Assembly: GCA_037074615.1 (NCBI GenBank)
Contig: CM073551.1
Coordinates: 19,095,750 to 19,159,749, forward strand
DNA length: 64,000 nucleotides
Origin: Leucaena leucocephala
Taxonomy: Eukaryota > Streptophyta > Magnoliopsida > Fabales > Fabaceae
Direction of reading: 5' to 3'
Made by a program: the position numbers and the translations under genes. Positions 34,130-44,930 of the stretch are shown piece after piece. Below the pieces are notes generated by a model that was not told the DNA's origin, made no database searches, and was given only the letters and a program-made list of their open reading frames with translations. How positions within the stretch are numbered: position 1 is the stretch's first letter; every line of letters starts with the position of its first letter.

Positions 34130-34750
34130 TGCTCATCATCCGTGTATATATATAGCCATCTCTTCAACATCATGCATGTGGGGGGATTTTTTTTTTTTTT
34201 TGTAATATTTTTCTTGAACAAATTAAAAATCATTTTGTTCAATTGGTCAAAATCTTAATACATACAGCTCATATATAAATGCTATGAAACTTGTAGGAAT
34301 AATTTATAATGCTGGCCAAGACTCTAATAATAACTTCTAATAAATAAACAAGACCAAGACTAGTCGATCCCTTAGTGTTTTTAATATTGAGATCATTTAT
34401 ATAATATAATATAATAACCAATTCATTGTTATGAGATTCGCAAATTGATTCTTCAAGTTTATTGTTTTTATATTTTTACCTTTTAAAATCGTTTCCAGTC
34501 TGTTGTTTAAACTCATACTAGTAGTAATTACTCTCTTTCTTATTCAAAATTCACACTTCAACATCGTGTGGTGGATGGCATTCATTTTTTTTAATGTTTT
34601 TTTCTTGAACAAAAATCATGATGTCATATATGAATGCTACGAAACTTGAAATAATTTATAATGGCCTCCAAGACCCTAATAATCTCTTCTAATAAATAAA
34701 CAAGATACTCGATCCTCCCTTGATGTTATTATATTGATTTTAAATATTAT
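34130..34750. repeat. RNase promoter-region modules 1 and 2
   Basis: Module 1 (about 34150-34430) directly precedes the gene; module 2 is at about 34555-34750. Both share CTTCAACATC.TG, TTTTTCTTGAACAAA, GAATGCTA.GAAACTT, AATAATTTATAATG, CCAAGAC.CTAATAA and TTCTAATAAATAAACAAGA. Confidence 0.75.
34145..34154 (-). promoter_or_regulatory. TATA box of the intact RNase T2 gene
   Basis: The minus strand reads GGCTATATATATACAC, about 40 bp upstream of the chosen ATG cluster. The same box is kept upstream of copy 3 (about 37258-37275). Confidence 0.65.
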
Positions 34751-35170
34751 TTAATATTTTTAAGTAATAAATGTTTTGTGTAACAACCAAATTTTCCTAA
34801 AATTAGTGTGATTTTACTTTTTTTAAAATGACGTTACGTAAGGAAAACCTCTACTTTTTAGTATTAAAATGTTGCGTCCCTAATTTATAAGATTATTCCA
34901 TGGGGTCTACTAATGTGGGTTAATTTTACCTCATCTTGAAAAATATGAAGGTTTCAACAAATGTTGCTGACCGGTCTACAGTCTGAATGTAGTGCATGTT
35001 TGGCAAACTTTTAAAATTATGGTTTTACTTTGGTTTTAAAAGTTAAATAACTAAACATGTGTACTTAATTGGGTTTTTAGACTAAAATATAATAATCTAT
35101 GACTAATTAAAAGCGAACTAATTAAATAATGTGCGAGAGATATAACCATACTAGAAAAATGTGGTGGTCG

Positions 35171-35441
35171 ACTAGTTAATAGAAGAGTGATAGTGTGAGC
35201 TTGACGCTACACCCAAGTGCCACCTAATTTTTGTAATAATTTTTCTCCCAACTTAATTAATGCAAGGACTATGTGCATGTTAATTAAGTTGGGAGGGTTT
35301 ACATTTATTTTCTCATGTATTTTAATTAACATGAACATGTATTGTCCTTGAATTAATTAAGTTAGGAGGAAAAATATTATAAAATTATGTGGCACTTGGG
35401 TGTAGCCTTAGGCTCACACTATCACTCTTCCATTAACTAGT
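35171..35441. mobile_element. Foldback MITE with about 100-bp arms
   Basis: The left arm starts ACTAGTTAATAGAAGAGTGA and the right arm ends as its complement, CTTCCATTAACTAGT. Arms include GCTACACCCAAGTGCCAC and TTAATTAAGTTGGGAGG. The centre is short and AT-rich. Target duplication is unclear. It lies between promoter modules 2 and 3. Confidence 0.8.
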
Positions 35442-35554
35442 GGATTAGAACATGGGGTTTGACTTTGATGAGAATGTGATTTATATAATTACCGATGTAA
35501 TTACAAACCCCGATACCAACAAATGCTATGAACAAATTAAAAATATTTGGGGCA

Positions 35555-36160
35555 TCGTTTTTTTATATAGCCATCTTCAACGTCATGCATTTGGGGGCTT
35601 TTTTTTTAAATATTTTTCTTGAACAAATTAAAAATAATGTTGTAAAATTGGTCAAAAACTTGATACAGCTCATAAATGCTATGAAACATCTTGGAGTAAT
35701 TTATAATGCTGGCCAAGACTCCATTAATCTCTTGTAATAAATAAAGAAGACCAAGACTACTCTATCCCTTGGTGTTTTAAATATTGGGATCATCATATAT
35801 AGTGACCCAATCATCATATCATAAACACTCGCATTTCTTAGTTACTCTCTTTCTTATTCAAAATTTTCACTTCATGAACTTCATGTGGTGGCATTCTTTT
35901 TATATATTTTTTTTCTTTAACAAAAATCACGATCTCATACATGAATGCTGCAAAATTTATTGGAATAATTTATACCCTAATCTCTTATAATAAATAAAGA
36001 AGACCACGACTCAATCTCTTGATGTCTTTAATAATATTGGGATAATTTATATAATAATCAAATTATTAAACGAACGTGACTTGAAATAATTTATGATGAC
36101 CAAGACTCTCTTCGATCTCTTTATCTATTTACTAATTAAATCGTTAATAATGACCACTCA
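35555..36160. repeat. RNase promoter-region modules 3, 4 and 5
   Basis: Module 3 (about 35560-35830) is the closest match to module 1. Module 4 (about 35870-36065) matches module 2. A partial module 5 is at about 36075-36150. No RNase coding sequence follows modules 3-5 before flank 3, so they are orphan promoter copies. Confidence 0.75.
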
Positions 36161-36224
36161 AGAAGGACATACGGAGGGAGAGGAAGAGCTCGCCCTAAAA
36201 ACGAGAGACCATAAGGTTTAAAAC

Positions 36225-36670
36225 TACTCCCATTGCATCTATTTATATAAGAGACAATTAATCAGAGTCTTTTTTTAGGCCTTATTATAATAAGTAACTA
36301 ACTTTTATGGCCTCTATTTAATAGTATTTTTTTAAAAAAAATTATCCCTAATAAAAAAATTAACAATGCAGACCCCACAATAAAGGAGGAGAAATTACTA
36401 TTTACAAACAAAACTCATTTCTTAGATTTTGCCTAGCCATGGGAAATGATACCAATATTAACATGGTAAAGTAATTTTAAAACTTAAGTAATGTCTTTAT
36501 ACTAATGTTAGTGTGTATATATATATTCAATAAAAGATTCTTGATACTATCAAGTGTTAAATTGATTAAATTTAGACATCCTTATATGAATATATATATT
36601 CTATACCAAATTGATATCATGCGATGGAAAATCATGTGGTGGAGACACATGGGTGGCAATTAATTAATTA
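36225..36670. repeat. RNase T2 downstream flank (flank 3)
   Basis: It carries the same landmarks as flanks 1 and 2: AGACCCCACAATAAAGGAGG, AGACATCCTTATATGAATAT, ATCATGCGATGGAAAATCAT and GACACATGGGTGGCAATT. It lies just beyond the 3' UTR of copy 3. Confidence 0.75.
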
Positions 36671-36729
36671 TTCTCAAACATAGGCAACTTTATGAATGGA
36701 TATACTTTATTACAGGAATCAAACACTCA

Positions 36730-37284
36730 AGACTTTCGAATAACATGGTACGTGAAGATTTAGAAACAAGTGTAATGTTCGATCATCCAGCTGCGTGTGG
36801 TCTTGTGAATGCCAACTTGGCTGCGTTCGTTCAACCTGTTAGTGGAACAATTAAAATCAATAAGACTCATAATTTGCTTTGGATATATATATACATACAC
36901 GTGCATATATAAATTCAGATATTCAAAGTTGCCTATTGGTTGGAACATGGAAAATTGACTTACAGATTAATTAAGGACGAGCAAATCTGTAATCAGGGTC
37001 ATAATCGAAGAGAGTAACCCCATCGTCTTCAACACACAGACGAATCTCATGATGCAGTTCATCTGAATCATTTACTTGCATCTCTAGCATTGGTTCATGA
37101 CCCGTGATTTGCTTTACAGCTGCTCGTATGGCTGAGGCCTTACGTGCAGTAATTCCATCTGGTCTGATTCCTAAAACAAATTACATGAATGAAACCAACC
37201 CAATTAATTAGTTACTTGCCAGTAAAATAATACTCCCTCCTGTCTTTAATAAAATAATACTATATATATATATAGCTATCTTCA
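36730..37284 (-). pseudogene. RNase T2 copy 3: exon 3 fused to its promoter
   Basis: Exon 3 (37170-36971) is open and ends FARP like the intact gene. Readable phrases are GITARKASAIRAAVK, MLEMQVNDSDE and EIRLCVEDDGVTLFD. The 3' UTR with its intron (GTAAGT near 36963, acceptor near 36837) and the AATAAA signals are kept. Upstream, the end of intron 2 and the first bases of its Stowaway element run straight into the TATA box (about 37258-37275) and leader. Exons 1 and 2, hence signal peptide and active site, have been deleted. The leader is then interrupted by the family A element at 37285. It cannot encode an enzyme, though a short spliceable RNA is conceivable. Confidence 0.85.
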
Positions 37285-37809
37285 GGCCTGTTTGGTTTTG
37301 TTTCAAACCATGGTTTGAAAAGGGTTTATGGCCCAAACTTTAGTTTAGAGAAATTTTAAAACAAACAGCCATATTTGTCCATAAGTGTTTTTGGATAAAA
37401 CCATAGTTTAAAACCATGATTTTGAATAAGCTATTGAAACTAGCTTTTGGAACAGTAAAAGAGCTTATAGATTATCTAATTACTATCTTACCCCTACTTT
37501 TTCTTATACCCTCTCTCCTCTCTCCTACTTTTTCTTACACCCTCTCTCCTCTCTCATACTTTTTCTTACACCCTCTCTCCTCTCTCTTCTCTTTTCTCTA
37601 CCTCTCTCCTCTCTCTCATTTTTAATCAAATTATACCCTTTTTGGTAATTTACCAATATAAAAAGTCATTCTAAAAATAACTATCCAAACACTTATTTAT
37701 TCATAATCATTTTTTTTCATAAACTCTTCTCTAAAAGCCCTTTTTCATAAGCTGTCCATAAACCCCTTTTTTTCATAAGCCTTTTTTTAAAATCCTATCC
37801 AAACAGGCC
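37285..37809. mobile_element. Non-autonomous TIR element, family A (copy 2, best preserved)
   Basis: Perfect terminal inverted repeats GGCCTGTTTGG / CCAAACAGGCC are flanked by CTTCA on both sides (37280-37284 and 37810-37814). Removing the element restores the RNase leader sequence. The interior has AAACCATGGTTTG, AGCTTTTGGAACAGTAAAAG and CTCTCCTC repeats. The 5-bp duplication suggests a hAT-like origin, but I cannot classify it firmly. Confidence 0.8.
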
Positions 37810-38017
37810 CTTCATCATATTGTGGCATTTTTTATATATTTTTTCTATGAAATTAAACTTGGAATAATTTATAGCGGTGGCCAAGACTCTAATAATCTCT
37901 TGTAATAAATAAACAAGACCAAGACTAGTTGATCCTTGGTGTTTTTAATATTGGGATCGTCATATATATAGTGACCAAATTATCACATCACTTCAACATC
38001 ATGTGTTGGATGGCATT

Positions 38018-38050
<33 letters not shown>

Positions 38051-38280
38051 TATGTATTTTCTTGAACAAAAATCAAGATGTCATATATGAATGCTAAGAA
38101 ACTTGGAATAATTTATAATGGTGACCAACACTCTAATCTCTTCTAATAAATAAACAAGACCAAGACTCCATCCCCCATTGATGATATTATATTGATTTTA
38201 AATATTATTTAAGATATTTAAGTAATAAATGTTTAGTGTAACAACAAAATTTTCCTAATTAAAATTAGTGTGATTTTTTT
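37810..38280. repeat. RNase promoter-region modules of copy 3
   Basis: Two modules (about 37810-38000 and 38040-38270) match modules 1 and 2 upstream of the intact gene. The match continues to a shared AATATTATTTAA..ATTTAAGTAATAAATG block. A (TA)n run lies at about 38021-38048. Confidence 0.75.
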
Positions 38281-39204
38281 TAAACCCCGAGAACAATATA
38301 TTCGAATGTGAAATCATTTTCTTCTGTCTAAAAAAGTTCATGAGAAATAATAAAAAGTTTAGGGATATTTAAAAATATGTTCTCACAACATAATACATGA
38401 TCAATTTTAGCAATTACATACTTTTTTTTTCAGGTATTTTCTCACATATTACTCACTAATAAATTTTCTTCACATAATATCCCACAACAAATTTTTCTTC
38501 ATCATAAATTTCCTACCAAATTACAGGCGAACTTCTCTGGCGGTAATTTTTGCCAAAAAGAAATGCTTTCTGGAATAATTTATAATGACCAAATCTACCA
38601 TCTTCAATTTTTTTTTAAAAAAGGAAAACTAGGGAAAATTCTCCAATTAGAAATTTAATTAATGAGAATGACCTAAACTTTTTTTTAGTGATTCCTTCCT
38701 TAGAATTTCAGTGATTTTCCCTTTTTCACACCTAGATCTTTTGACTTTCCTTCTTACCCCACATCTAAAAGGAAAAGGATAAAACAGAAGGATGATTTTA
38801 TTAAAAACAAAATACGTATAGCTGTAAAAATGAACACAGTAACCCCAAGGAATATCCAATTTGACGAGGATTTGTAAGAGACAAACCATCATGCAAAGAG
38901 TACAAGTTCGTAGACCAGATATTTAAACCTATGGACTGTCATTTGTGCTAAAAAAAATTACACATTGCAGGGTTCCTGTCTCTCTTTTAGGCCGCTAAGT
39001 CAGAAACTTCTCTACCAAGCCGAGTGGAAATCCAGCTAGACTTCTGCAAGATCTTTTCTTTTTCCCTTTTTTACTTTTCTCTCTCATGTCTAAGTATTAC
39101 ATTTTTCTTATTTACAAGGAAGGAATGCCACAAAAGTGCATGAATCAAAGGTTGGTGTGTGTCTTTGCATATCTCTACTTATTTAGCTCAAGATCTGAGT
39201 TGTT
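38281..39204. other. Intergenic DNA
   Basis: No gene is seen. The part next to 39204 may be the old 3' UTR of the VASt pseudogene. Confidence 0.5.
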
Positions 39205-39807
39205 TTTTCAAGAGGGCATGCTCGTACCTCATTCTCTCCAGCCTAGTCTCAACCATATACATCTAATCTTTCAGGAAGTGAATCCTTTTCTCTAACCAAG
39301 CTATATCTGAAGGGCTTCTTCCTTCCCACTCCATATTCTATCCTGTTCATATAATCTGTCGGAGGGCTAACATGAATGTGTTGCGGCCTCGACAACGGTA
39401 TAAGTATGCTAAACTGCTGCACCAGAATCAAAGGTTAGAACTAACTCGTGTGTATATCTTATAAAATCAAAGGCAAAATAAGGTTTTGACTAATTGAAAC
39501 GAACCTGCATAAAGAAGATGACTGCAAAAATCATCACTAGAAACAGAGAGAGATTGCTCTGACTTTTTAAACAAGACCGGAACTTTGTGCGAGTTCTGTT
39601 AACGTGCATGAAATAGACGTTGAGTCAATCAAATTACCTTGCAATTGGTTGCTAATGTTGCGGTTTTAATGAACGATGTCAGAGTTGACTAGCTGAAGTC
39701 CAGAGATATTTGGCTCTTGTGAACTCTCTGAAGATCCTCCAGCTTTTTGTTCACTATCTAAATTTCCTTCGCTTGTTTGCGCCACACTAGCAGTAGGAGC
39801 GCTCTCT
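39205..39807 (-). pseudogene. 3' end of a GRAM/VASt-domain protein gene
   Basis: Three exon-like pieces are readable. The first (39807-about 39635) starts after a TTGATGCAG acceptor with SAPTASVAQTSEGN and SGLQLVNSD. The second (about 39590-39506) reads TRTKFRSCLKSQSNLSLFLV and then a membrane segment MIFAVIFFMQ. The third (about 39420-39205) reads LSRPQHIHVSPPTDYMNRIE and, after a frameshift, WLEKRIHFLKD, a stop in place of an expected Glu, and MVETRLERMRYEHALLKKQL. This matches the C-terminal membrane anchor and coiled coil of plant VAD1/BAGP1-like VASt proteins. The GRAM and VASt domains are absent. The frameshift and stop show it is dead. Confidence 0.7.
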
Positions 39808-40149
39808 GCATCAAGAAAAGTAAATTACGTGAACCTTCATTATTAATATTTGGAAAGTACAAAATCTTTGGATTGACAGATAAAACATAAACTCTGCAAA
39901 TACACACAATGCATCAAGAAAAGTAAATTAGTGAACCTTTATTATTGATTTTCATAAAAAATTGATTATAGAAAAAATATGTTTGGATAGTTTATTGATT
40001 TTCATAAAAAATTAATTATATAAATTGTGGGGTGTTTAGATTATTTTATCCAACACCATGGTTTTGGGGTTAATTCAAATACACACAATGTATTTACTGT
40101 TAACCCCGTTCTTTTGTTGGGTATCTCTAATATAATTTCTTGTAAATTA

Positions 40150-40411
40150 CTCTTCTAGTCTTTAATATAATACTTAATTAAGAAGTTAATATTAATCTTA
40201 AATATAATATATATTTTCTATATTTATTAACTTGTTCTTAAATTAACCATATTAATACTTCCTAACAATAATCAAATGAGATAAGGAGTTAGGAGTTAAA
40301 AAAGATAGTTATAATATTTTAGCTAAAAAAATATACAATATTAACTGATTTAATTAATATTTTTAATCTAATTAAATAATTAAATAAATTTTATATTAAA
40401 GATTGGAGGAG
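40150..40411. mobile_element. Stowaway-like MITE
   Basis: The ends CTCTTCTAGTCTTTAATATAA and, reversed, CTCCTCCAATCTTTAATATAA are inverted repeats flanked by TA (40148-40149 and 40412-40413), as in Tc1/mariner-type Stowaway elements. The centre is AT-rich. Confidence 0.8.
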
Positions 40412-40729
40412 TAATAGACAAGCCTCCCAACTGGTTTCTTAGAAAAACAAAGTGCTTCCTCTTCAATAGTTTTGCGAAATGAGGCATGCTAGTAGTCTTC
40501 TTGATATTCTACCAAATGAAGGGTGGTATAGGTAGTCAAATTTTGAAAAGTCTATTAGAAGGATTAAAGAGTCATTAACTAGTTGAGATAGACTCTATAT
40601 AATGAGTCTAATGTAAGGTGTTGAATGAGTGAAAGATGTAGAATCCTTTCCCAATAAGAGAGGGTTTTGGGTCTTTCTCATTGAAGCCCTAGTGTTTAGG
40701 GCTAATCCCAATAACATATATTTAAGAGA

Positions 40730-40960
40730 CTCACATAAAACTTATCAGCAAATAGTGACAGCATAATGGAAAATCACCATAACTGATTGGGAAAAAAGAC
40801 CTCGAGAGAACAAGAAATATAAACCAAAATATTAATTTAATATCTCAATCTTACACTTGAAACACTAGGATCTTTTAATAATTGTTATAGAAGGACAAAA
40901 CATCAGTTTCTTTGTTTATGAAAAACAAACTCAACATAAGATCCTGAATAAGCTAAAGAA
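40730..40960. repeat. Dispersed repeat shared with 60560-60775
   Basis: Shared blocks are GAAAATCACCATAA.TGATT, GACCTC.AGAGA, AATCTTACACTTG and TTC.TT.GTTTATGAAA.ACAAACTC. It is non-coding, probably a transposon LTR or tail. Confidence 0.65.
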
Positions 40961-42513
40961 TACGCCTTGATGTCCCACGGGCTCCACCAATTTCTTGATT
41001 GGATCAACTAAAATTATATCTCCATCAATAAGGCGCAGGTAGTGCCCGTTTTCTTCAAATACTTATAGTAGGAAATGTAGTGATAGAAAATATAATGCAA
41101 TGGAATAGTGATTACAAAATATTTATTTAATATGCCATAATGTGTAGATCGACGAGGCAAAGAGGCAGAACATCAATTATCATGATCAGTTTTGAGAATA
41201 AGGGGCACAAGCTCTTATTGAGCTCATTGAGAAGTTGATAGAGCACAGAACCCTGTTGACTGTATTATTTATGTTTCATTCTTGACTTGGCTCTTGATGT
41301 TTCGAGGGAATTAGGGTTACTTGGGGTGAGTTTTCTGACTCAAAATATTGGTGTGGATAATACATACTACTAATGAACAAGGGAAAGCTGAGACATTGGC
41401 TGACAAAAGATGAAACTACTATTTCTCTTTTTGGATTGCCATCTTGAGCCTTGGGATTTGCCTCCTTTCCAAGGTATGAAAACCCAATCCGATTCAGCCC
41501 TATTGCTTAAATGATTTGACCTATGCCTTAACGTACGAGACCACCAATAAGTTGGCTTATCGTGTGTTCTTTTAATCTTGATCCTTTGTATTTATTTAGT
41601 TATCGTAATTCATTCTTATATATAGCCTATTCCTAGCTAGTTATAGTGACTGCAATTTGTATTTATTTCAGTTGAAATCGTCCTCCTTCTACACATATAT
41701 AGATGGTACGTACTAGTCCAGTGGCATGAGGATATTGCGCGTTAGGTACAAATTTTTGCTCAATTACACTATTTATCAATGACTTGGAGCTTAATTATAC
41801 TGAATGATAATGAAGTTAATGTTTATTGTAATGGACATGGGGAATAATTGGAAAATGATGTAGTTTGGATACTTGTAAGCATTTTGCTGATGTATCAAAA
41901 GACATTTTGATGTTTGAAATCATTACTTTTTTTGGAATAAGACAAAATGATATTAAGGAAATAAGATATTTACACAGTACAAATAGAATTATTAAAAAAA
42001 CCTAATAAAAGAAGATAAATATACCACTTTGACAGATGTAACAGAAAAATCCTAAAGTAATGATAATATTTCCTAACAAGTTATGGTAGTAAAATGAGGA
42101 GCATTATTAGGAATATGAATAAAAGCCTTCTGGACATGGTACTTGTTTCCATTACTAAGTGCGTGTTTCCAAAGCTAATATAAAAATATTCATTACAATA
42201 TTTTTTTTGGATATGGAATCAAGAGGATAATAAGCAGTGTGAAATTTTTCTTTAAAATATTTATTCATCTATATTGTTACATTATTGAATTCCAATCACA
42301 CTATAACAATATTTACATAACATCTAAAAGTATACTGAGTGATTCTAAATTTTGGACACTAAACTGAAGAAATTCGAATAAACTCCGGGGACTGAATATT
42401 TTTTACGATTAGGACAGAATAAAGTTGAGCTTATGATAGGTAGATAAGTTTAAAACATTCCAATCAAATGTTAGTCCTACAGCTATAGCTATAACTTAAT
42501 AGAGTATAAGAAT
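40961..42513. other. Intergenic DNA
   Basis: No supportable gene is seen. Short mid-GC patches (41200-41560) lack reading frames or motifs. Confidence 0.5.
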
Positions 42514-42900
42514 TTAATAAGAGGAAATAAAACTCGAGGGGCCTATTTCAGAATTTGATGAGATTTTAGGGACCGATAAATTAATTTTTCTTAAAAGAAA
42601 AATATGGAGAATTATATATATAACATACAAAATTGATAGAAAAACACTTGCATTTTTTACTTGATTGGAACTCTTCATAAGCTTGATCAGTAATGAGCTG
42701 AGGACATTCAAGTCTTCTCTCTCCTGATTATTTTGCATGACAACTTCACACCTCCTTTGCCTTCCATATAATTGCATGACAATTTCACATCTCCCTTGCC
42801 TTCCCCAAACACTTTTTCTTATATAACTCTCTATATGCTTGCACCTTTCCTTGCTACTAATTAAAATCTTTATTATATCTTTGGGCTTCATGCACCTAGC
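42514..42900 (-). other. Unrecognised open frame with an internal duplication
   Basis: A 125-codon minus-strand frame reads MKPKDIIKILISSKERCKHI at its start. It contains a direct repeat (about 42735-42815) coding GRQGRCEIVMQ / GRQRRCEVVMQ. It could be an exon of a gene whose other parts I cannot find, or chance. No family was recognised. Confidence 0.25.
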
Positions 42901-42933
42901 ATATCTGATAAGAAGAAATTGAAGATAGTATGA

Positions 42934-43560
42934 ATGTATAGAATGTCTCCATTTGACTGTATGACTACATCTTATTTGCCAGACTCATTGCTTCTTCATA
43001 TTCTCTCTTTGTTTCTCATTGAAAAAGCAGTTGTTACAAGCCTCTTGTATTCGATGCAAGTTAGAATTCTGTCAATAGTAAACATTTTAATTATCAAATT
43101 TAAAAATTACTGTAGGGGCCACTTTGGTATTCCCTTCCTACCCTTGACTTTAACTGTAGATAAAATGCTCAAATTGGTAGATTTAAAATCTGTCAAAAAA
43201 TTCGTTCCAAGTGTAATCATTTTTTTGATGAAAAAAGAAGTGTAATCATTTTAAACCTCGTGAATAATATTTAATACGTTAGAAGATTAGTAAGTGGATT
43301 AATGATGTGATTTGTAACAAAGTTGAATATCTAGAGTTACACCTATGGCGGCAAGATGCATATGATTGCCCTCTAGTGTTTTCACTGCTAATAACATTAA
43401 GGTTTTAAAGTTGGTGGAGTAATGACAGGGTACTCTTTCCCGTGTAAATTTGCCAATACTTGAAGTATTGCATTTGGAAGGGGTTGGCTTTTTTAGATTT
43501 TAGAAGCTTTGAAATGCTTCTTATTTATGTGGAAAAAGATTCCAGCTATGCCTGAATTGA
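42934..43560 (+). pseudogene. F-box/LRR (FBD-type) gene fragment
   Basis: An F-box start is readable as LPDSLLLHILSLF followed by EKAVVTSLL (about 42977-43050). After a gap, a leucine-rich part at about 43310-43490 reads VEYLELHLW, DAYDCPLVFSLL and, in another frame, NLPILEVLHLEGVGFF. This wording is typical of plant F-box/LRR/FBD proteins, which are substrate receptors of SCF ubiquitin ligases. Frame breaks and missing sequence make it non-functional. Confidence 0.65.
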
Positions 43561-43589
43561 GTGTTTATACCCTACTAGATTGTAAAGAC

Positions 43590-43830
43590 AGAGAAGAAAA
43601 ACTTCGGATCATTAGGTCTGAAGAAAGAGTGTTTACAAAGTGAATATTCACTTTAACGTTGGTTGGGTTGAATTCCTAGAAGGAAATGATGTCAAGGAAC
43701 AAGATATAATCACATTCGAAAAGAGGGGGGAAAATCTGGCTTATTTTATTGCTCACATTGACAGATGGGGCAATGTAACTCACACTTATGTGAGAAAGGT
43801 TCCTTGTGTTCAATGTAAGTTTCGTTAGTG
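43590..43830 (+). pseudogene. B3 DNA-binding domain fragment
   Basis: The frame reads FNVGWVEFLEGNDVKEQDII and then TFEKRGENLAYFIAHI, the C-terminal half of a plant REM-type B3 domain. Upstream of about 43640 the frame contains a stop, and the N-terminal DNA-contacting strands are not seen. It follows the F-box fragment directly. Confidence 0.6.
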
Positions 43831-44469
43831 AATTAGAGTGAAGTGATCTCCCAATTCTGAAGTGAAGTCATCCCTCTTCCTAGGGACAGAGTTGATAAGA
43901 TTGGGTCCAGTTGCTCTTTGATGAGCTGTCAACATTTCTCCGATCATGCTGTCAACATGAAGAATCTTCTGTTCAGCTTCAACTATGTGTCGCTGGTTCA
44001 GTTCCATATTAACGACTTAGTCAAATGGCAGTTAATGAAAGGAATAGAGTCCTGTTTCCATAGAAAGAAATTTTGTTTCCTCTGTATTTCATATTCTGCA
44101 GAAAAGAATTTCTCTTATTTCCAGTTTTGCCCTCAGTTCCCTTCTCCATTTCTGTACAGCAAATCCTGAAATGGAATTAGGAGGAAAACCAAATAATCAA
44201 TCTGCACAAATAATATCAAAAATCCATCGAAATTATATCAAATAATTCCCAATCTGTATAAATTTATTTTCTTTATTTACTAAAGATCATGGTTTTATTC
44301 CAATTGGCATCAATCCAGAATAATCTCATAAGTGGGTGAGATTCCTGGTAAAGTAAAGTGTTTCACTTACTCTCAAAGCCATTTCACTCAACCATCTAGT
44401 TTAGGCTTTTCATAGGCTTACTATGGAACCTTAGCTCCCTCGGATTTCAAGGTGTCCTCCCCCCTCAGA

Positions 44470-44930
44470 GACTTTCAAGTTTAATGTTGAAGGTTCTTTC
44501 ATTGCTGCTGATGGAGTTTGCACCTGTGGTGGGCTTGTTAGAAATCAACATGGGGAGTTTATTCGTGGATTCATGCATGACATGCAGTTTGGAACCCAGT
44601 TTATAGCCAAGGCGTGGGGTATTCTCTGGACTTTAAAATTAACTTGGGAATGGAATCTGAGGCCTCTCTTAGTGGAAAGTGATTTCTGTGAAGTTATTCA
44701 ATCCATTAGAAATGGTGTGTCTGATGAACACCCTAGCAAGAAGCTGGACCATTGAGCTTGTCCTCTGTGACAGGGAAGCAAATCATGTTGCTAATGCCAT
44801 TTCCCCTCACGCTAGAACTATGAGTCCGGACCAGACCTGACGATATTGCTCAATCCTCCTGATAGCATTCTACATCTGATTCAACAGGAAGTGATGTCTA
44901 GGTCGCCTTTGTTTACTATTAGAAGTTAGT
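44470..44930 (+). pseudogene. RNase H-like domain remnant (LINE-type or domesticated)
   Basis: It reads FKFNVEGSFIAADGVCTCGG, then LVRNQHGEFIRGF, LVESDFCEVIQSI and, after a frameshift near 44740, DREANHVANAIS. These are the blocks of plant RVT_3-type RNase H sequences found at the end of non-LTR elements and in solitary genes. A further shift lies near 44840, before LLNPPDSILHLIQQEVMS. It is inactive. Confidence 0.65.

Noticed and set aside
34108..34242. Upstream in-frame ATGs of the RNase T2 gene
   Set aside because: They lie at or upstream of the TATA box, and the added residues are basic and not signal-like.
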